DNA from: Streptomyces xylophagus
GTDB taxonomy: Bacteria > Actinomycetota > Actinomycetes > Streptomycetales > Streptomycetaceae
Direction of reading: 5' to 3'
Assembly (NCBI RefSeq): GCF_000716435.1
Contig: NZ_JNWO01000027.1
Coordinates: 68,781 to 132,780, forward strand
Length of the DNA stretch: 64,000 bases
Position numbers and translations under genes: made by a program. This document shows, piece by piece, positions 42,128 to 51,011 of the stretch. How positions within the stretch are numbered: position 1 is the first letter of the stretch; every line of letters begins with the position of its first letter. Under the pieces are notes generated by a model. The model was not told where the DNA came from. It saw nothing but the letters and a program-made list of their open reading frames with translations, and made no database searches.

Positions 42128-42595
42128 ATGAGTCTCGTACGACGGGCAACTCCCGATGACGCCGCCGAACTGCTGCGACTGCGCCAGGTGATGATCGACG
42201 CGTTGCCGGGTTCGGACTTCTCCGCGGACTGGCACGCCGCGTCCCTGCCGACGCTACGGGACCGGCTCGACGCGGACGACGACTTCGGGGCCTTCGTCGT
42301 CGACCATCCGGAGCGGCCGGGGACGCTGGCGGCGCTGGTGGTCGGGACAGTCGACTACCGGATCGGGAAGGCGGAGAACCCGCATGGCAGGGTCGGGTTC
42401 GTCTTCAGCGTGGCCACGGACCCGGACGCACGGCGCCGGGGGTACGCGCGCGCGTGCATGGAAGAGCTGCTCCAGTGGTTCCGCGAGCGCGACGCCGGCC
42501 AGGTCCTCCTCACCGCCTCCCCCGACGCCGAGCCGCTCTACGCCGCCCTCGGCTTCACCCGCAAGCCCGACCCCATGATGGGGCTGACGCTCTGA
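42128..42595 (+). CDS. GNAT-family N-acetyltransferase
   Basis: A 155-residue acetyltransferase. The acetyl-CoA site lies in V-A-T-D-P-D-A-R-R-R-G-Y-A-R-A (near residue 97-111; R/Q-x-x-G-x-A pattern), and the C-terminal Y-A-A-L-G-F is the usual product-side motif. The N-terminus is R-R-A-T-P-D-D-A. It stands divergent to the MerR gene with about 97 bases between. The acceptor is unknown. Confidence 0.88.
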   Translation: MSLVRRATPDDAAELLRLRQVMIDALPGSDFSADWHAASLPTLRDRLDADDDFGAFVVDHPERPGTLAALVVGTVDYRIGKAENPHGRVGFVFSVATDPDARRRGYARACMEELLQWFRERDAGQVLLTASPDAEPLYAALGFTRKPDPMMGLTL

Positions 42596-42614
42596 ACCAC
42601 TTAGGCTCGACGGC

Positions 42615-43430
42615 ATGTCCTTGCAGAGCCTCGCGCTGATCGAGAACTGGCCGGTGCCGACCGCGTCGGCAGGTGTCGTACGAGCCGACGGAACCGTCCT
42701 CGGCACCCACGGCCCGACCGGCCACCGCTTCCCGCTCGCCTCGGTCACCAAGCCGCTCACGGCGTACGCGGCCCTCGTCGCGTACGAGGAGGGCGCGATC
42801 GAACTGGACGAACCGGCGGGCCCGCCCGGCTCCACGGTCCGCCATCTCCTCGCCCACACCTCGGGGTTGGCGTTCGACGAACACCGCGTGACGGCTCCGC
42901 CCGGACAGCGCCGCCTGTACTCGAACGCGGGCTTCGAGCAACTCGGCGACCACCTCGCGAAGGCGACGGAGATCCCGTTCCCGGAGTACCTGCACCAGGC
43001 GGTCCTCGACCCCCTCGGCATGAACTCGACCTCCCTGAGCGGCTCTCCGGCGAAGGACGGCGTCTCGACGGTCGACGACCTGCTCCGCTTCGCGGCCGAA
43101 CTCCAGGCCCCCCGCCTCCTCGACCCCCGCACGGTCGCCGAGGCGATGACGGTCCAGTACCCCGGCACCAAGGGCGTCCTGCCGGGCTACGGCCACCAGA
43201 ACCCCAACGACTGGGGCCTCGGCTTTGAGATCCGCGACTCCAAGTCCCCCCACTGGACGGGCAGTTCGTCCTCCCCGCGCACGTTCGGCCACTTCGGGCA
43301 GTCCGGTACGTTCCTGTGGATCGACCCGGTCGCGGGGGTGGGGTGCGTGGCGCTGACGGACCGGGCGTTCGGGGAGTGGGCGGTGGAGGCGTGGCCGCCG
43401 TTCACGGACGCGGTACTCGCGGAGCTCTAG
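42615..43430 (+). CDS. Beta-lactamase-fold serine hydrolase
   Basis: A 271-residue class C beta-lactamase/esterase-like protein. The S-x-x-K motif is S-V-T-K (Ser43, Lys46), the Y-x-N motif is Y-S-N (Tyr102) and H-F-G-Q-S-G near residue 239 takes the place of K-T-G. No signal peptide is visible, so it is likely a cytoplasmic esterase or peptidase, not a resistance enzyme. It starts 19 bases after the GNAT stop codon and may be co-transcribed with it. Its end overlaps the end of the convergent pirin gene by four bases. Confidence 0.88.
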   Translation: MSLQSLALIENWPVPTASAGVVRADGTVLGTHGPTGHRFPLASVTKPLTAYAALVAYEEGAIELDEPAGPPGSTVRHLLAHTSGLAFDEHRVTAPPGQRRLYSNAGFEQLGDHLAKATEIPFPEYLHQAVLDPLGMNSTSLSGSPAKDGVSTVDDLLRFAAELQAPRLLDPRTVAEAMTVQYPGTKGVLPGYGHQNPNDWGLGFEIRDSKSPHWTGSSSSPRTFGHFGQSGTFLWIDPVAGVGCVALTDRAFGEWAVEAWPPFTDAVLAEL

Positions 43431-44077
43431 AGCATCTCCCACATCAGCAACTCGGCCCCGGTCACCGCCTCCACCGCCAGGTCCCGCGCGTCCGTGATCC
43501 GCGCCGCGTCCCCCGGCCCCAACTTCTCCCCGCCCAGGCGCACTTCACCGCGCACCACATGCACATACACATGCACCGCGTCCGGTACGGCCGTCCGTTC
43601 GCCCGCGGTGAGCCGCCGCACGTGCAGCATCGCGCCGGCCTCCGGCACCGCGTACGGCGTGGAGTCCGCGATGCCGTGGACGATCTCGTACGACGGTTCG
43701 CCGCCGGGCTCCAGCGGGGCGAGCCACATCTGCACGAAGGTCAGGGGCGAGTCGGTGTCGTTGCGCTCGACGTGCCGTACGCCGGCCGCCGAGCTGAGGC
43801 GCTGGACGTCACCGGGGCGGACGTGGGTGAGGTGGCCGGTGGAGTCGCGGTGGCTCAACTCCCCCTCCACGACCCAGGTGATGATCTCCGTGTGGCTGTG
43901 CGGGTGTTCGCCGAAACCGGCGCCGGGGGCGAGTTGCTCCTCGTTGCAGGCGATGACCGCGCCGAACCGGAGGTTGTCGGGGTCGTAGTGCGGGCCGAAG
44001 GAGAAGGCGTGCCAGGACTCGATACCGGCTTCGGGGTCCCCTCCGGGGTAGCGCTCGGCGGAGCGCCGTACGTCCAT
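43427..44077 (-). CDS. Pirin family protein
   Basis: A 216-residue bicupin. The N-terminal cupin holds the metal site around E-H-P-H-S-H-T-E-I-I (near residue 57-66; His-x-His and a later Glu/His). The second cupin has V-H-V-Y-V-H-V-V-R-G. Bacterial pirins of this group bind a metal and some act as quercetinases or redox sensors. The start is the ATG at 44077, with a GTG at 44080 directly before it. The exact activity is unknown. Confidence 0.88.
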   Translation of the reverse strand: MDVRRSAERYPGGDPEAGIESWHAFSFGPHYDPDNLRFGAVIACNEEQLAPGAGFGEHPHSHTEIITWVVEGELSHRDSTGHLTHVRPGDVQRLSSAAGVRHVERNDTDSPLTFVQMWLAPLEPGGEPSYEIVHGIADSTPYAVPEAGAMLHVRRLTAGERTAVPDAVHVYVHVVRGEVRLGGEKLGPGDAARITDARDLAVEAVTGAELLMWEML

Positions 44078-44203
44078 CACGCCCACAACGGTAGCCCTGC
44101 GGACACCGGGTCGAGCGCTGGTGCACCTCTCGGTCCGCCGAGTCTGCCCGTGGCCCACCTCTGAGCCCACCGATTCGGACAGGTGGGTGGGAAATGGGGG
44201 TCT

Positions 44204-44218
44204 GGGGGCGGAGCCCCC
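44204..44218. repeat. GGGGGC-GGA-GCCCCC hairpin repeat
   Basis: A perfect 6-3-6 hairpin in the 214-base divergent gap between the pirin gene and fasR, with GGGGGTCT before it. It is a common intergenic unit in Streptomyces as I recall. Confidence 0.5.
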
Positions 44219-44291
44219 GGGGACGGCGACCGAAACCCCGGCCCAGACACCCGCACCGCACACCCCTGCCCGGATAGGGCAGTCTTGTGCC

Positions 44292-45497
44292 GTGCCCGAA
44301 CCCGAAACCACCAGACCCTCAGCCCCCCTGCCCCGTGCCCACTCGCACCCGGCGACTCTGAAGCGGCTGGAGCAGTCGTCCGGGAGTCTTGCCGCCCAGG
44401 CCATCGCGCGCATGGACGAGACGCTGCCGTGGTACCGGGCGATGCCACCGGAGAACCGTTCCTGGATCGGGCTGGTCGCGCAGGCCGGTATCGCCGCGTT
44501 CACGGAGTGGTTCCGGCATCCCGACGCCCCGCAGGCCATCTCGACCGATGTGTTCGGGACCGCTCCTCGTGAGCTGACCAGGGCTATCACCCTCCGGCAG
44601 ACCGTGGAGATGGTGCGGACGACCATCGAGGTCATGGAGTCCGCCATCGACGAGGTGGCCGCGCCCGGTGACGAGTCCGTGCTGCGTGAGGCGCTGCTCG
44701 TGTACGCCCGTGAGATCGCCTTCGCGACCGCCCAGGTGTACGCGCAGGCCGCGGAGGCGCGGGGCGCGTGGGACGCCCGGCTCGAATCGCTCGTCGTGAA
44801 CGCCGTGCTCAGTGGTGAGGCCGACGAGGGGGCGGTCAGCAGGGCCGCGGCCCTCGGGTGGAACTCGCCCGAGCATGTCTGCGTGGTGCTCGGTACCGCC
44901 CCCGACGGTGACAGTGAACTGACCGTCGAGGCGATCCGGCGGGCCGCCCGGCACGCCAAGCTCCAGGTGCTGACCGGGGTGCTCGGCGACCGGCTCGTCG
45001 TCATCGCGGGCGGGAGCGACAATCCGCTGGCCGTCGCCAAGTCGCTGATCGGGCCTTATGCGGCCGGCCCCGTCGTGGCCGGGCCGATCGTGCCGGATCT
45101 GCTGGCCGCCACCCGGTCCGCGCAGGCCGCCGCCGCCGGGCTCAAGGCGTGCTCCGCCTGGCAGGACGCCCCGCGCCCGGTACTGGCGGACGACCTGCTT
45201 CCGGAACGCGCGATGGCCGGTGACCCGGGCGCGCGGGACCAGTTGGTGGAGGAGATCTACAGACCGCTGGAGGAGGCCGGGTCCGCGCTCCTGGAGACGC
45301 TCAGTGTCTATCTGGAGCAGGCGAGTAGCCTCGAAGGTGCGGCACGGATGCTGTTCGTGCATCCCAACACCGTGCGCTACCGGCTTCGACGTGTGACTGA
45401 CGTCACCGGCTGGTCGCCGTCCGATGTACGTTCCGCGTTCACGCTGCGGATCGCGCTGATCCTGGGGCGTCTGGCCGATGGAGATCCCCAGAACTAG
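44292..45497 (+). CDS. fasR: FasR, activator of the fatty-acid synthase operon
   Basis: A 401-residue PucR/CdaR-type regulator. A helical N-terminal half is followed by a GGDEF-like degenerate middle. The C-terminal PucR-type helix-turn-helix reads L-E-Q-A-S-S-L-E-G-A-A-R-M-L-F-V-H-P-N-T-V-R-Y-R-L (near residue 345-370). Position directly upstream of fabD and overall type identify it as FasR, which in S. coelicolor (SCO2386) binds the fabD promoter and activates fabDHPF. The GTG start at 44292 begins V-P-E-P-E-T. Confidence 0.92.
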   Translation: MPEPETTRPSAPLPRAHSHPATLKRLEQSSGSLAAQAIARMDETLPWYRAMPPENRSWIGLVAQAGIAAFTEWFRHPDAPQAISTDVFGTAPRELTRAITLRQTVEMVRTTIEVMESAIDEVAAPGDESVLREALLVYAREIAFATAQVYAQAAEARGAWDARLESLVVNAVLSGEADEGAVSRAAALGWNSPEHVCVVLGTAPDGDSELTVEAIRRAARHAKLQVLTGVLGDRLVVIAGGSDNPLAVAKSLIGPYAAGPVVAGPIVPDLLAATRSAQAAAAGLKACSAWQDAPRPVLADDLLPERAMAGDPGARDQLVEEIYRPLEEAGSALLETLSVYLEQASSLEGAARMLFVHPNTVRYRLRRVTDVTGWSPSDVRSAFTLRIALILGRLADGDPQN

Positions 45498-45499
45498 CC

Positions 45500-45520
45500 T
45501 TTTGTCGGGGCCCCACAAAA
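45500..45520. promoter_or_regulatory. Inverted repeat in the fabD promoter, candidate FasR site
   Basis: TTTTGT and ACAAAA flank a GGGG/CCCC core, forming a 21-bp palindrome with one mismatched pair, starting 3 bases after fasR and 67 bases before the fabD start. It is the only strong dyad in the fasR-fabD gap, so it is the natural FasR-binding candidate; it could also end fasR transcripts. Confidence 0.6.
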
Positions 45521-45586
45521 CCCCTTCCCGTTCTTCGTCCCTGTCCCCACGGGCGGCCGTGCCCGTCCCCAAGAGAGAGTGTGAGA

Positions 45587-46504
45587 GTGCTCGTACTCGT
45601 CGCTCCCGGCCAGGGCGCCCAGACGCCCGGCTTCCTGACCCCCTGGCTCGACCTCCCCGGTGTCGAGGACCGTCTGCGTGCCCTCTCGGCCGCCGTCGAC
45701 CTCGATCTGGTGCACTACGGCACGGACGCCGACGCGGACGAGATCCGTGACACCGCCGTCGCCCAGCCGCTGCTCGTCGCCGCCGGACTGGTCTCAACCG
45801 CGGCACTCGGTGACATCTCGCCGGGCGCGGTCGCCGGTCACAGCGTCGGCGAGATCACGGCCGCCGTCCTCGCGGGCGTCCTGGACGACACGGCCGCCCT
45901 GACCCTCGTACGCAAGCGCGGTCTGGCGATGGCCGAGGCCGCCGCGATCACGCGGACCGGGATGTCGGCGCTGCTCGGCGGTGACCCGGACACGACGGTC
46001 GCGCACCTGGAGAAGCTCGGTCTGACCCCGGCGAACGTGAACGGCGCGGGCCAGATCGTGGCCGCCGGCACGCTGGAGCAGCTCGCCGCCCTGGAGGCCG
46101 ACAAGCCCGAGGGCGTGCGCCGGGTCGTGGCGCTGAAGGTGGCCGGCGCGTTCCACACGCGGCACATGGCCCCGGCGGTCGACACGCTGGCCAAGGCCGC
46201 GCAGGAGCTGACGCCCGCCGACCCTAGGATCACGTACGTCTCGAACAAGGACGGGCAGGCCGTCGTCACCGGTGCCGAGGTGCTGGAGCGGCTGGTCGGC
46301 CAGGTAGCCAACCCGGTCCGCTGGGACCTGTGCATGGAGACCTTCAAGGAGCTCGGCGTCACCGCGCTCCTGGAGGTGTGCCCCGGCGGCACCCTGACCG
46401 GCCTCGCCAAGCGCGCCCTGCCCGGCGTCAAGACGCTGGCCCTGAAGACCCCGGACGACCTCGACGCGGCCCGCGAGCTCATCGCAGAGCACGCCAACGC
46501 CTGA
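45587..46504 (+). CDS. fabD: Malonyl-CoA:ACP transacylase FabD
   Basis: A 305-residue FabD that loads malonate onto AcpP. The nucleophile motif is G-H-S-V-G (Ser86), with Q-G in G-Q-G-A-Q forming the oxyanion hole and His in A-F-H-T-R-H-M (near 190). The GTG at 45587 is preferred over the GTG at 45581 because AGAGAGAG lies at the right distance and the product begins M-L-V-L-V-A-P-G-Q-G as in S. coelicolor. It is first in the fabD-fabH-acpP-fabF operon. Confidence 0.95.
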   Translation: MLVLVAPGQGAQTPGFLTPWLDLPGVEDRLRALSAAVDLDLVHYGTDADADEIRDTAVAQPLLVAAGLVSTAALGDISPGAVAGHSVGEITAAVLAGVLDDTAALTLVRKRGLAMAEAAAITRTGMSALLGGDPDTTVAHLEKLGLTPANVNGAGQIVAAGTLEQLAALEADKPEGVRRVVALKVAGAFHTRHMAPAVDTLAKAAQELTPADPRITYVSNKDGQAVVTGAEVLERLVGQVANPVRWDLCMETFKELGVTALLEVCPGGTLTGLAKRALPGVKTLALKTPDDLDAARELIAEHANA

Positions 46505-46522
46505 AGAAGGAGCCGTAGGAAC

Positions 46523-47521
46523 ATGTCGACGAAGATCAAGCCGAGCAAGGGCGCACCCTACGCGCGCATCCTCGGTGTGGGCGGTTACCGTCCGGTCCGT
46601 GTCGTCCCGAACGAGGTGATCCTGGAGACGATCGACTCGTCCGACGAGTGGATCCGCTCGCGCTCGGGCATCGAGACCCGGCACTGGGCGAACGACGAGG
46701 AGACCGTCGCCGCGATGTCCATCGAGGCGTCCGGCAAGGCGATCGCGGACGCGGGGATCTCCGCCGAGCAGATCGGCGGCGTGATCGTCTCCACGGTCTC
46801 GCACTTCAAGCAGACCCCGGCCGTGGCGACGGAGATCGCCGACAAGCTCGGCACCAACAAGGCCGCCGCGTTCGACATCTCGGCGGGCTGCGCCGGCTTC
46901 GGCTACGGCCTGACCCTCGCCAAGGGCATGGTCGTCGAGGGCAGCGCCGAGTACGTCCTCGTCATCGGCGTGGAGCGGCTGTCCGACCTGACCGACCTGG
47001 AGGACCGCGCGACGGCCTTCCTGTTCGGTGACGGCGCGGGCGCGGTCGTCGTGGGCCCCTCGAAGGAGCCGCACATCGGCCCGACCGTGTGGGGCTCGGA
47101 GGGCGACAAGTCCGACACCATCAAGCAGACCGTGCCGTGGACCGAGTACGACAGCACGGGCAAGTTCCCTGCGATCACGCAGGAGGGCCAGGCGGTGTTC
47201 CGCTGGGCCGTGTTCGAGATGGCGAAGGTCGCCCAGCAGGCGCTGGACGCGGCCGGAATCACCGCGAACGACCTGGATGTCTTCATTCCCCACCAGGCCA
47301 ACGAGCGGATCATCGACTCGATGGTGAAGACGCTGAAACTGCCGGAGCACGTCACGGTCGCGCGTGACGTACGCACCACCGGCAACACCTCGGCCGCCTC
47401 GATTCCGCTCGCTATGGAGCGGCTTCTGGCGACCGGCGAGGCGAAGAGCGGCGACACCGCGCTCGTCATCGGCTTCGGGGCGGGTCTCGTGTACGCCGCG
47501 ACGGTCGTTACCCTCCCCTAG
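46523..47521 (+). CDS. fabH: Beta-ketoacyl-ACP synthase III FabH
   Basis: A 332-residue KAS III that condenses a starter acyl-CoA with malonyl-ACP. The triad is Cys123 (D-I-S-A-G-C-A-G-F), His257 (I-P-H-Q-A-N) and Asn288 (T-T-G-N-T-S). Streptomyces FabH prefers branched starters such as isobutyryl-CoA. An AAGGAG site precedes the ATG; 18 bases separate it from fabD. Confidence 0.95.
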   Translation: MSTKIKPSKGAPYARILGVGGYRPVRVVPNEVILETIDSSDEWIRSRSGIETRHWANDEETVAAMSIEASGKAIADAGISAEQIGGVIVSTVSHFKQTPAVATEIADKLGTNKAAAFDISAGCAGFGYGLTLAKGMVVEGSAEYVLVIGVERLSDLTDLEDRATAFLFGDGAGAVVVGPSKEPHIGPTVWGSEGDKSDTIKQTVPWTEYDSTGKFPAITQEGQAVFRWAVFEMAKVAQQALDAAGITANDLDVFIPHQANERIIDSMVKTLKLPEHVTVARDVRTTGNTSAASIPLAMERLLATGEAKSGDTALVIGFGAGLVYAATVVTLP

Positions 47522-47604
47522 GCACTCCGTGCCGGATCATCATCGGATCCGGTGTCGGAGAAGCACTGCCACACCCTCTGGATCACAAAGAAGGAGCGCC
47601 TGAC

Positions 47605-47853
47605 ATGGCCGCCACTCAGGAAGAGATCGTCGCCGGTCTCGCCGACATCGTGAACGAGATCGCCGGCATCCCGGTTGAGGACGTCCAGCTGGACAAGTCC
47701 TTCACCGACGACCTGGACGTCGACTCGCTGTCCATGGTCGAGGTCGTCGTCGCCGCCGAAGAGCGCTTCGACGTCAAGATCCCCGACGAGGACGTCAAGA
47801 ACCTCAAGACGGTCGGCGACGCGACCGACTACATCCTCAAGCACCAGGCCTGA
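47605..47853 (+). CDS. acpP: Acyl carrier protein AcpP
   Basis: An 82-residue acidic carrier protein. The phosphopantetheine site is D-V-D-S-L-S (Ser41). The four-helix pattern and length are normal for the fatty-acid ACP. The ATG at 47605 has AAGGAG upstream. The 83-base gap after fabH contains CCGGATC-ATCATCG-GATCCGG (47532-47552), which could stabilise an acpP transcript made in excess. Confidence 0.95.
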   Translation: MAATQEEIVAGLADIVNEIAGIPVEDVQLDKSFTDDLDVDSLSMVEVVVAAEERFDVKIPDEDVKNLKTVGDATDYILKHQA

Positions 47854-47882
47854 GCCACCACTTAGGCCCAGCTGCATGGCCC

Positions 47883-47900
47883 CGCCACCCGGCGGTGGCG
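47883..47900 (+). promoter_or_regulatory. Hairpin between acpP and fabF
   Basis: CGCCACC-CGGC-GGTGGCG forms a perfect 7-bp stem. It has no T run, so it is likely a partial terminator or mRNA 3'-end stabiliser that keeps acpP message above fabF. Confidence 0.55.
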
Positions 47901-47936
47901 CCGCTTAATCCTCGTACCGTTGGAGAGAGAATTCCC

Positions 47937-49208
47937 GTGAGCCCGACCAATCGCACCGTGGTCGTCACCGGTATCGGCGCAACCACACCGCTGGGTGGCG
48001 ACGCAGCCTCGACCTGGGAGGGGATGGTCGCCGGACGTTCCGGCGTCAAGCCCCTGGAGCAGGAGTGGGCCGCCGAGCAGGCGGTCCGTATCGCCGCGCC
48101 GGCCGCCGTGGACCCCTCCGAGGTCATCCCGCGTCCGCAGGCCCGCCGCCTGGACCGCTCGGCGCAGTTCGCGCTGATCGCGGCCAAGGAGGCCTGGGCG
48201 GACGCCGGTTTCACCGACAAGGCCGGTGAGGACCCCGCCGTCGACCCCGACCGGCTCGGCACCGTCATCGCCTCCGGCATCGGCGGTGTGACGACCCTGC
48301 TCGACCAGTACGACGTGCTGAAGGAGAAGGGCGTCCGCCGCGTCTCCCCGCACACCGTCCCCATGCTGATGCCGAACGGCCCGTCCGCCAACGTGGGTCT
48401 GCTCGTGGGCGCCCGCGCGGGTGTGCACACGCCGGTCTCCGCCTGCGCCTCCGGCGCCGAGGCCATCGGCTACGCCATCGAGATGATCCGCACCGGCCGC
48501 GCCGACGTCGTCGTCGCGGGTGGCACGGAAGCGGCCATCCACCCTCTCCCCATCGCCGCGTTCGGCAACATGATGGCGATGTCCAAGAACAACGACGACC
48601 CGCAGGGCGCCTCGCGTCCCTACGACACCGCCCGCGACGGCTTCGTCCTCGGCGAGGGCGCGGGCGTTCTCGTCCTGGAGTCCGCCGAGCACGCCGCGAA
48701 GCGCGGTGCCCGCGTGTACGCCGAGGCGGTCGGGCAGGGCATCTCCGCCGACGGCCACGACATCGTGCAGCCTGAGCCGGAGGGGCGTGGCATCTCCCAC
48801 GCCCTGCAGAACCTGATGGACAACACGGATCTTGACGCGGCGGAGATCGTTCATGTGAACGCGCACGCGACGTCTACGCCGGCCGGTGACGTCGCCGAAC
48901 TGAAGGCGTTGCGCAAGGTGTTCGGTGACGACGCCGACCACATGGCGGTCTCTGCGACCAAGTCGATGACCGGTCACCTGTTGGGTGGTGCGGGTGGTGT
49001 CGAGTCGGTGGCGACCGTGCTCGCGCTGTACAACCGGATCGCGCCGCCGACCATCAATGTCGAGAACCTTGACCCTGAGGCTGAGGCCAACGCGGATGTT
49101 GTTCGCGGGGAGGCTCGGAAGCTGCCTGTCGAGGGGCGTATTGCTGCGCTGAACGACTCGTTCGGGTTTGGTGGGCACAACGTGGTGTTGGCGTTCCGGA
49201 CGGTCTGA
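47937..49208 (+). CDS. fabF: Beta-ketoacyl-ACP synthase II FabF
   Basis: A 423-residue elongating condensing enzyme. The active site is Cys170 (V-S-A-C-A-S-G), with His in N-A-H-A-T-S-T-P and in M-T-G-H-L-L-G-G-A-G. The GTG start at 47937 has GGAGAGAG before it. Last gene of the operon. The final 250 bases shift to T-ending codons, next to repeat copy G. Confidence 0.95.
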   Translation: MSPTNRTVVVTGIGATTPLGGDAASTWEGMVAGRSGVKPLEQEWAAEQAVRIAAPAAVDPSEVIPRPQARRLDRSAQFALIAAKEAWADAGFTDKAGEDPAVDPDRLGTVIASGIGGVTTLLDQYDVLKEKGVRRVSPHTVPMLMPNGPSANVGLLVGARAGVHTPVSACASGAEAIGYAIEMIRTGRADVVVAGGTEAAIHPLPIAAFGNMMAMSKNNDDPQGASRPYDTARDGFVLGEGAGVLVLESAEHAAKRGARVYAEAVGQGISADGHDIVQPEPEGRGISHALQNLMDNTDLDAAEIVHVNAHATSTPAGDVAELKALRKVFGDDADHMAVSATKSMTGHLLGGAGGVESVATVLALYNRIAPPTINVENLDPEAEANADVVRGEARKLPVEGRIAALNDSFGFGGHNVVLAFRTV

Positions 49209-49235
49209 GGATCGCCGTAGTTTGCCGTGAACGGT

Positions 49236-49272
49236 GTGTGGCCCGCCCCCTGGGTTTTGGGGCGGGCCACAC
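49236..49272 (+). terminator. fab operon terminator
   Basis: A perfect 14-base stem (49236-49249 with 49259-49272) is followed within a few bases by TTTTT. It is the clearest rho-independent terminator in the window. Confidence 0.92.
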
Positions 49273-49299
49273 GTCGTTTTTCGTCTCACGGCCGGTGGG

Positions 49300-49327
49300 G
49301 GCTGGGCGCGCAGTTCCCCGCGCCCCT
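49300..49327 (+). repeat. 28-bp gene-end repeat, copy G
   Basis: Between the convergent fabF and DUF3145 genes, after the fab terminator, with one change (GGCTGGGCGCG). Confidence 0.85.
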
Positions 49328-49352
49328 AAAAAAGCGCCCCTGACCGGTGTTT

Positions 49353-49847
49353 CTAGACCACCTGGTGGAGCCAGCGCACGGGTGCGCCCTCGCCCGCGTA
49401 TCTGAATGGCTCGAGCTCGTCGTCCCAGGGCTTGCCCAGGAGTTTGGCGATGTCTGCTTCCAGGTTGGTTTCGCCCTGTTGGGAGCGGGTCAGGGCCGCG
49501 CGGAGGCGGTCCTCCGGGATCAGGATGTCGCCGTGGATGCCAGTGACGGCGTGGAAGATGCCGAGGTCGGGGGTGCAGCTGTAGCGCTCGCCCTCGGCGG
49601 TGGGGCAGGGCTCGGCGGTGACCTCGAAGCGGAGGAGGTGCCAGCCGCGCAGGGCGGAGGCGAGCTTGGACGCCGTGCCTGCCTCTGCCTGCCAGGAGAA
49701 TTCGGAGCGCCAGGTTCCGGGGGCGGCGGGCTGGCGGATCCAGTCGAGGCTGACGCGTGTGCCGAGCACCCCGGCGACGGCCCACTCGACGTGCGGGCAC
49801 AGCGCGCGCGGCGCGGAGTGCACGTACAGAACTCCACGTGTCGTCAC
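49353..49847 (-). CDS. DUF3145 family protein
   Basis: A 164-residue protein starting V-T-T-R-G-V-L-Y-V-H-S-A-P-R-A-L at a GTG with a perfect GGAGG site; the frame is open upstream but that part is not conserved-looking. Motifs are P-H-V-E-W-A-V, W-R-S-E-F-S-W-Q and the end F-R-Y-A-G-E-G-A-P-V-R-W-L-H. It is a conserved actinobacterial family of unknown function, commonly found beside the fab operon. The 254 bases upstream contain no other supported gene. Confidence 0.88.
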   Translation of the reverse strand: MTTRGVLYVHSAPRALCPHVEWAVAGVLGTRVSLDWIRQPAAPGTWRSEFSWQAEAGTASKLASALRGWHLLRFEVTAEPCPTAEGERYSCTPDLGIFHAVTGIHGDILIPEDRLRAALTRSQQGETNLEADIAKLLGKPWDDELEPFRYAGEGAPVRWLHQVV

Positions 49848-50101
49848 CGGGACCTCCGGACAGAGCGGGGCATCTTGCTGACTGGCAAACGGCGGCGGCA
49901 GGGCAGCCACGTTGAGGGCGAGGCTACCGTGCGGCGGCGCGAGGAGTGTGACGTACCGTCCGTCCCGCTGCCAGGAAACCCCACCATTCACCCAGGGGGA
50001 CGCTTGTACGGGGGTGTGCCGTTGCATCGCGCGCGTGCGGGAACTCCCGTGCGTTGTTATGGGTTGAGATGTGACACGACTCCGAGGAGCTGGACCAGGG
50101 C

Positions 50102-51001
50102 ATGCGAAACCGACGCCACCGTTCCCGGGCCGTGCTCGCCGTCGTGGCGGCGACCGTCCTGGGGGCCGCCGGCTGCGACTCCGGCGGGGGCGACTCCACG
50201 GGCGCGCACAGCAAGAGCGGTACGGCGGCCAAGGCGAAGCCCGCTCCGGTGTGGGACCGCAGTCCGTCGTCCGTCGCGGCGGTCGGCGACTCCATCACCC
50301 GCGGCTTCGACGCCTGTACGGTCCTGTCGGACTGCCCGGAGGTGTCCTGGGCGACCGGCACCGAGGCCTCGGTCGACAGTCTCGCCGTACGGCTGCTGGG
50401 GACGACGGGCGCGGCCGAGCGCAGTTGGAACTACGCGGAGACCGGGGCCCGGATGGCCGACCTGCCCGCGCAGATCAGTCAGGCGGCAACGCGCAAGCCT
50501 CAGTTGGTCACGGTGATGGTGGGGGCCAATGACGCCTGCCGGGCCTCGACCTCGGCGATGACCTCCGTGGCCGACTTCCGCGCCGAGTTCGAGGACTCGC
50601 TCAGGACCCTGCGGCGGGCGCTGCCGAAGACGCAGGTCTACGTCGCGAGCGTGCCGAATCTCAAGCGGCTCTGGTCGCAGGGGCGGACGAACCCGATGGG
50701 CAAGGCGGTGTGGAAGCTGGGCATCTGCCCCTCGATGCTGGCCGACGCGGACGCCCTGGACTCGGCGGCGACCGAGCGGCGGGACACGGTGCAGGACCGG
50801 GTGGAGGCGTACAACAAGGTCCTGGAGCAGGTGTGCGCGACGGACGAGCGGTGCCGTTTCGACGGGGGCGCGGTCTACGACTACCGCTTCGGCACGGACC
50901 AGTTGAGCCACTGGGACTGGTTCCACCCGAGCACGGACGGCCAGGCGCGGCTCGCCGAGATCGCCTACCGTCACGTCACCGCGCGTACACCCGTGACCTA
51001 G
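50102..51001 (+). CDS. SGNH/GDSL-family lipoprotein esterase
   Basis: A 299-residue lipoprotein. The signal peptide ends V-L-G-A-A-G-C (lipid Cys about 25). The SGNH blocks are G-D-S-I-T (block I, catalytic Ser near 64), a Gly in the middle, G-A-N-D (block III) and D-W-F-H-P (block V, catalytic Asp/His). It should be an esterase tethered outside the membrane. Ten bases separate it from the galM gene. Confidence 0.88.
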   Translation: MRNRRHRSRAVLAVVAATVLGAAGCDSGGGDSTGAHSKSGTAAKAKPAPVWDRSPSSVAAVGDSITRGFDACTVLSDCPEVSWATGTEASVDSLAVRLLGTTGAAERSWNYAETGARMADLPAQISQAATRKPQLVTVMVGANDACRASTSAMTSVADFRAEFEDSLRTLRRALPKTQVYVASVPNLKRLWSQGRTNPMGKAVWKLGICPSMLADADALDSAATERRDTVQDRVEAYNKVLEQVCATDERCRFDGGAVYDYRFGTDQLSHWDWFHPSTDGQARLAEIAYRHVTARTPVT

Positions 51002-51011
51002 GGTTTCCCTC

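Noticed and set aside
42031..42129. Longer N-terminus for the MerR regulator
   Set aside because: The extension would place the start inside the 18-bp operator and give an Ala/Pro/Arg-rich head not seen in the family.
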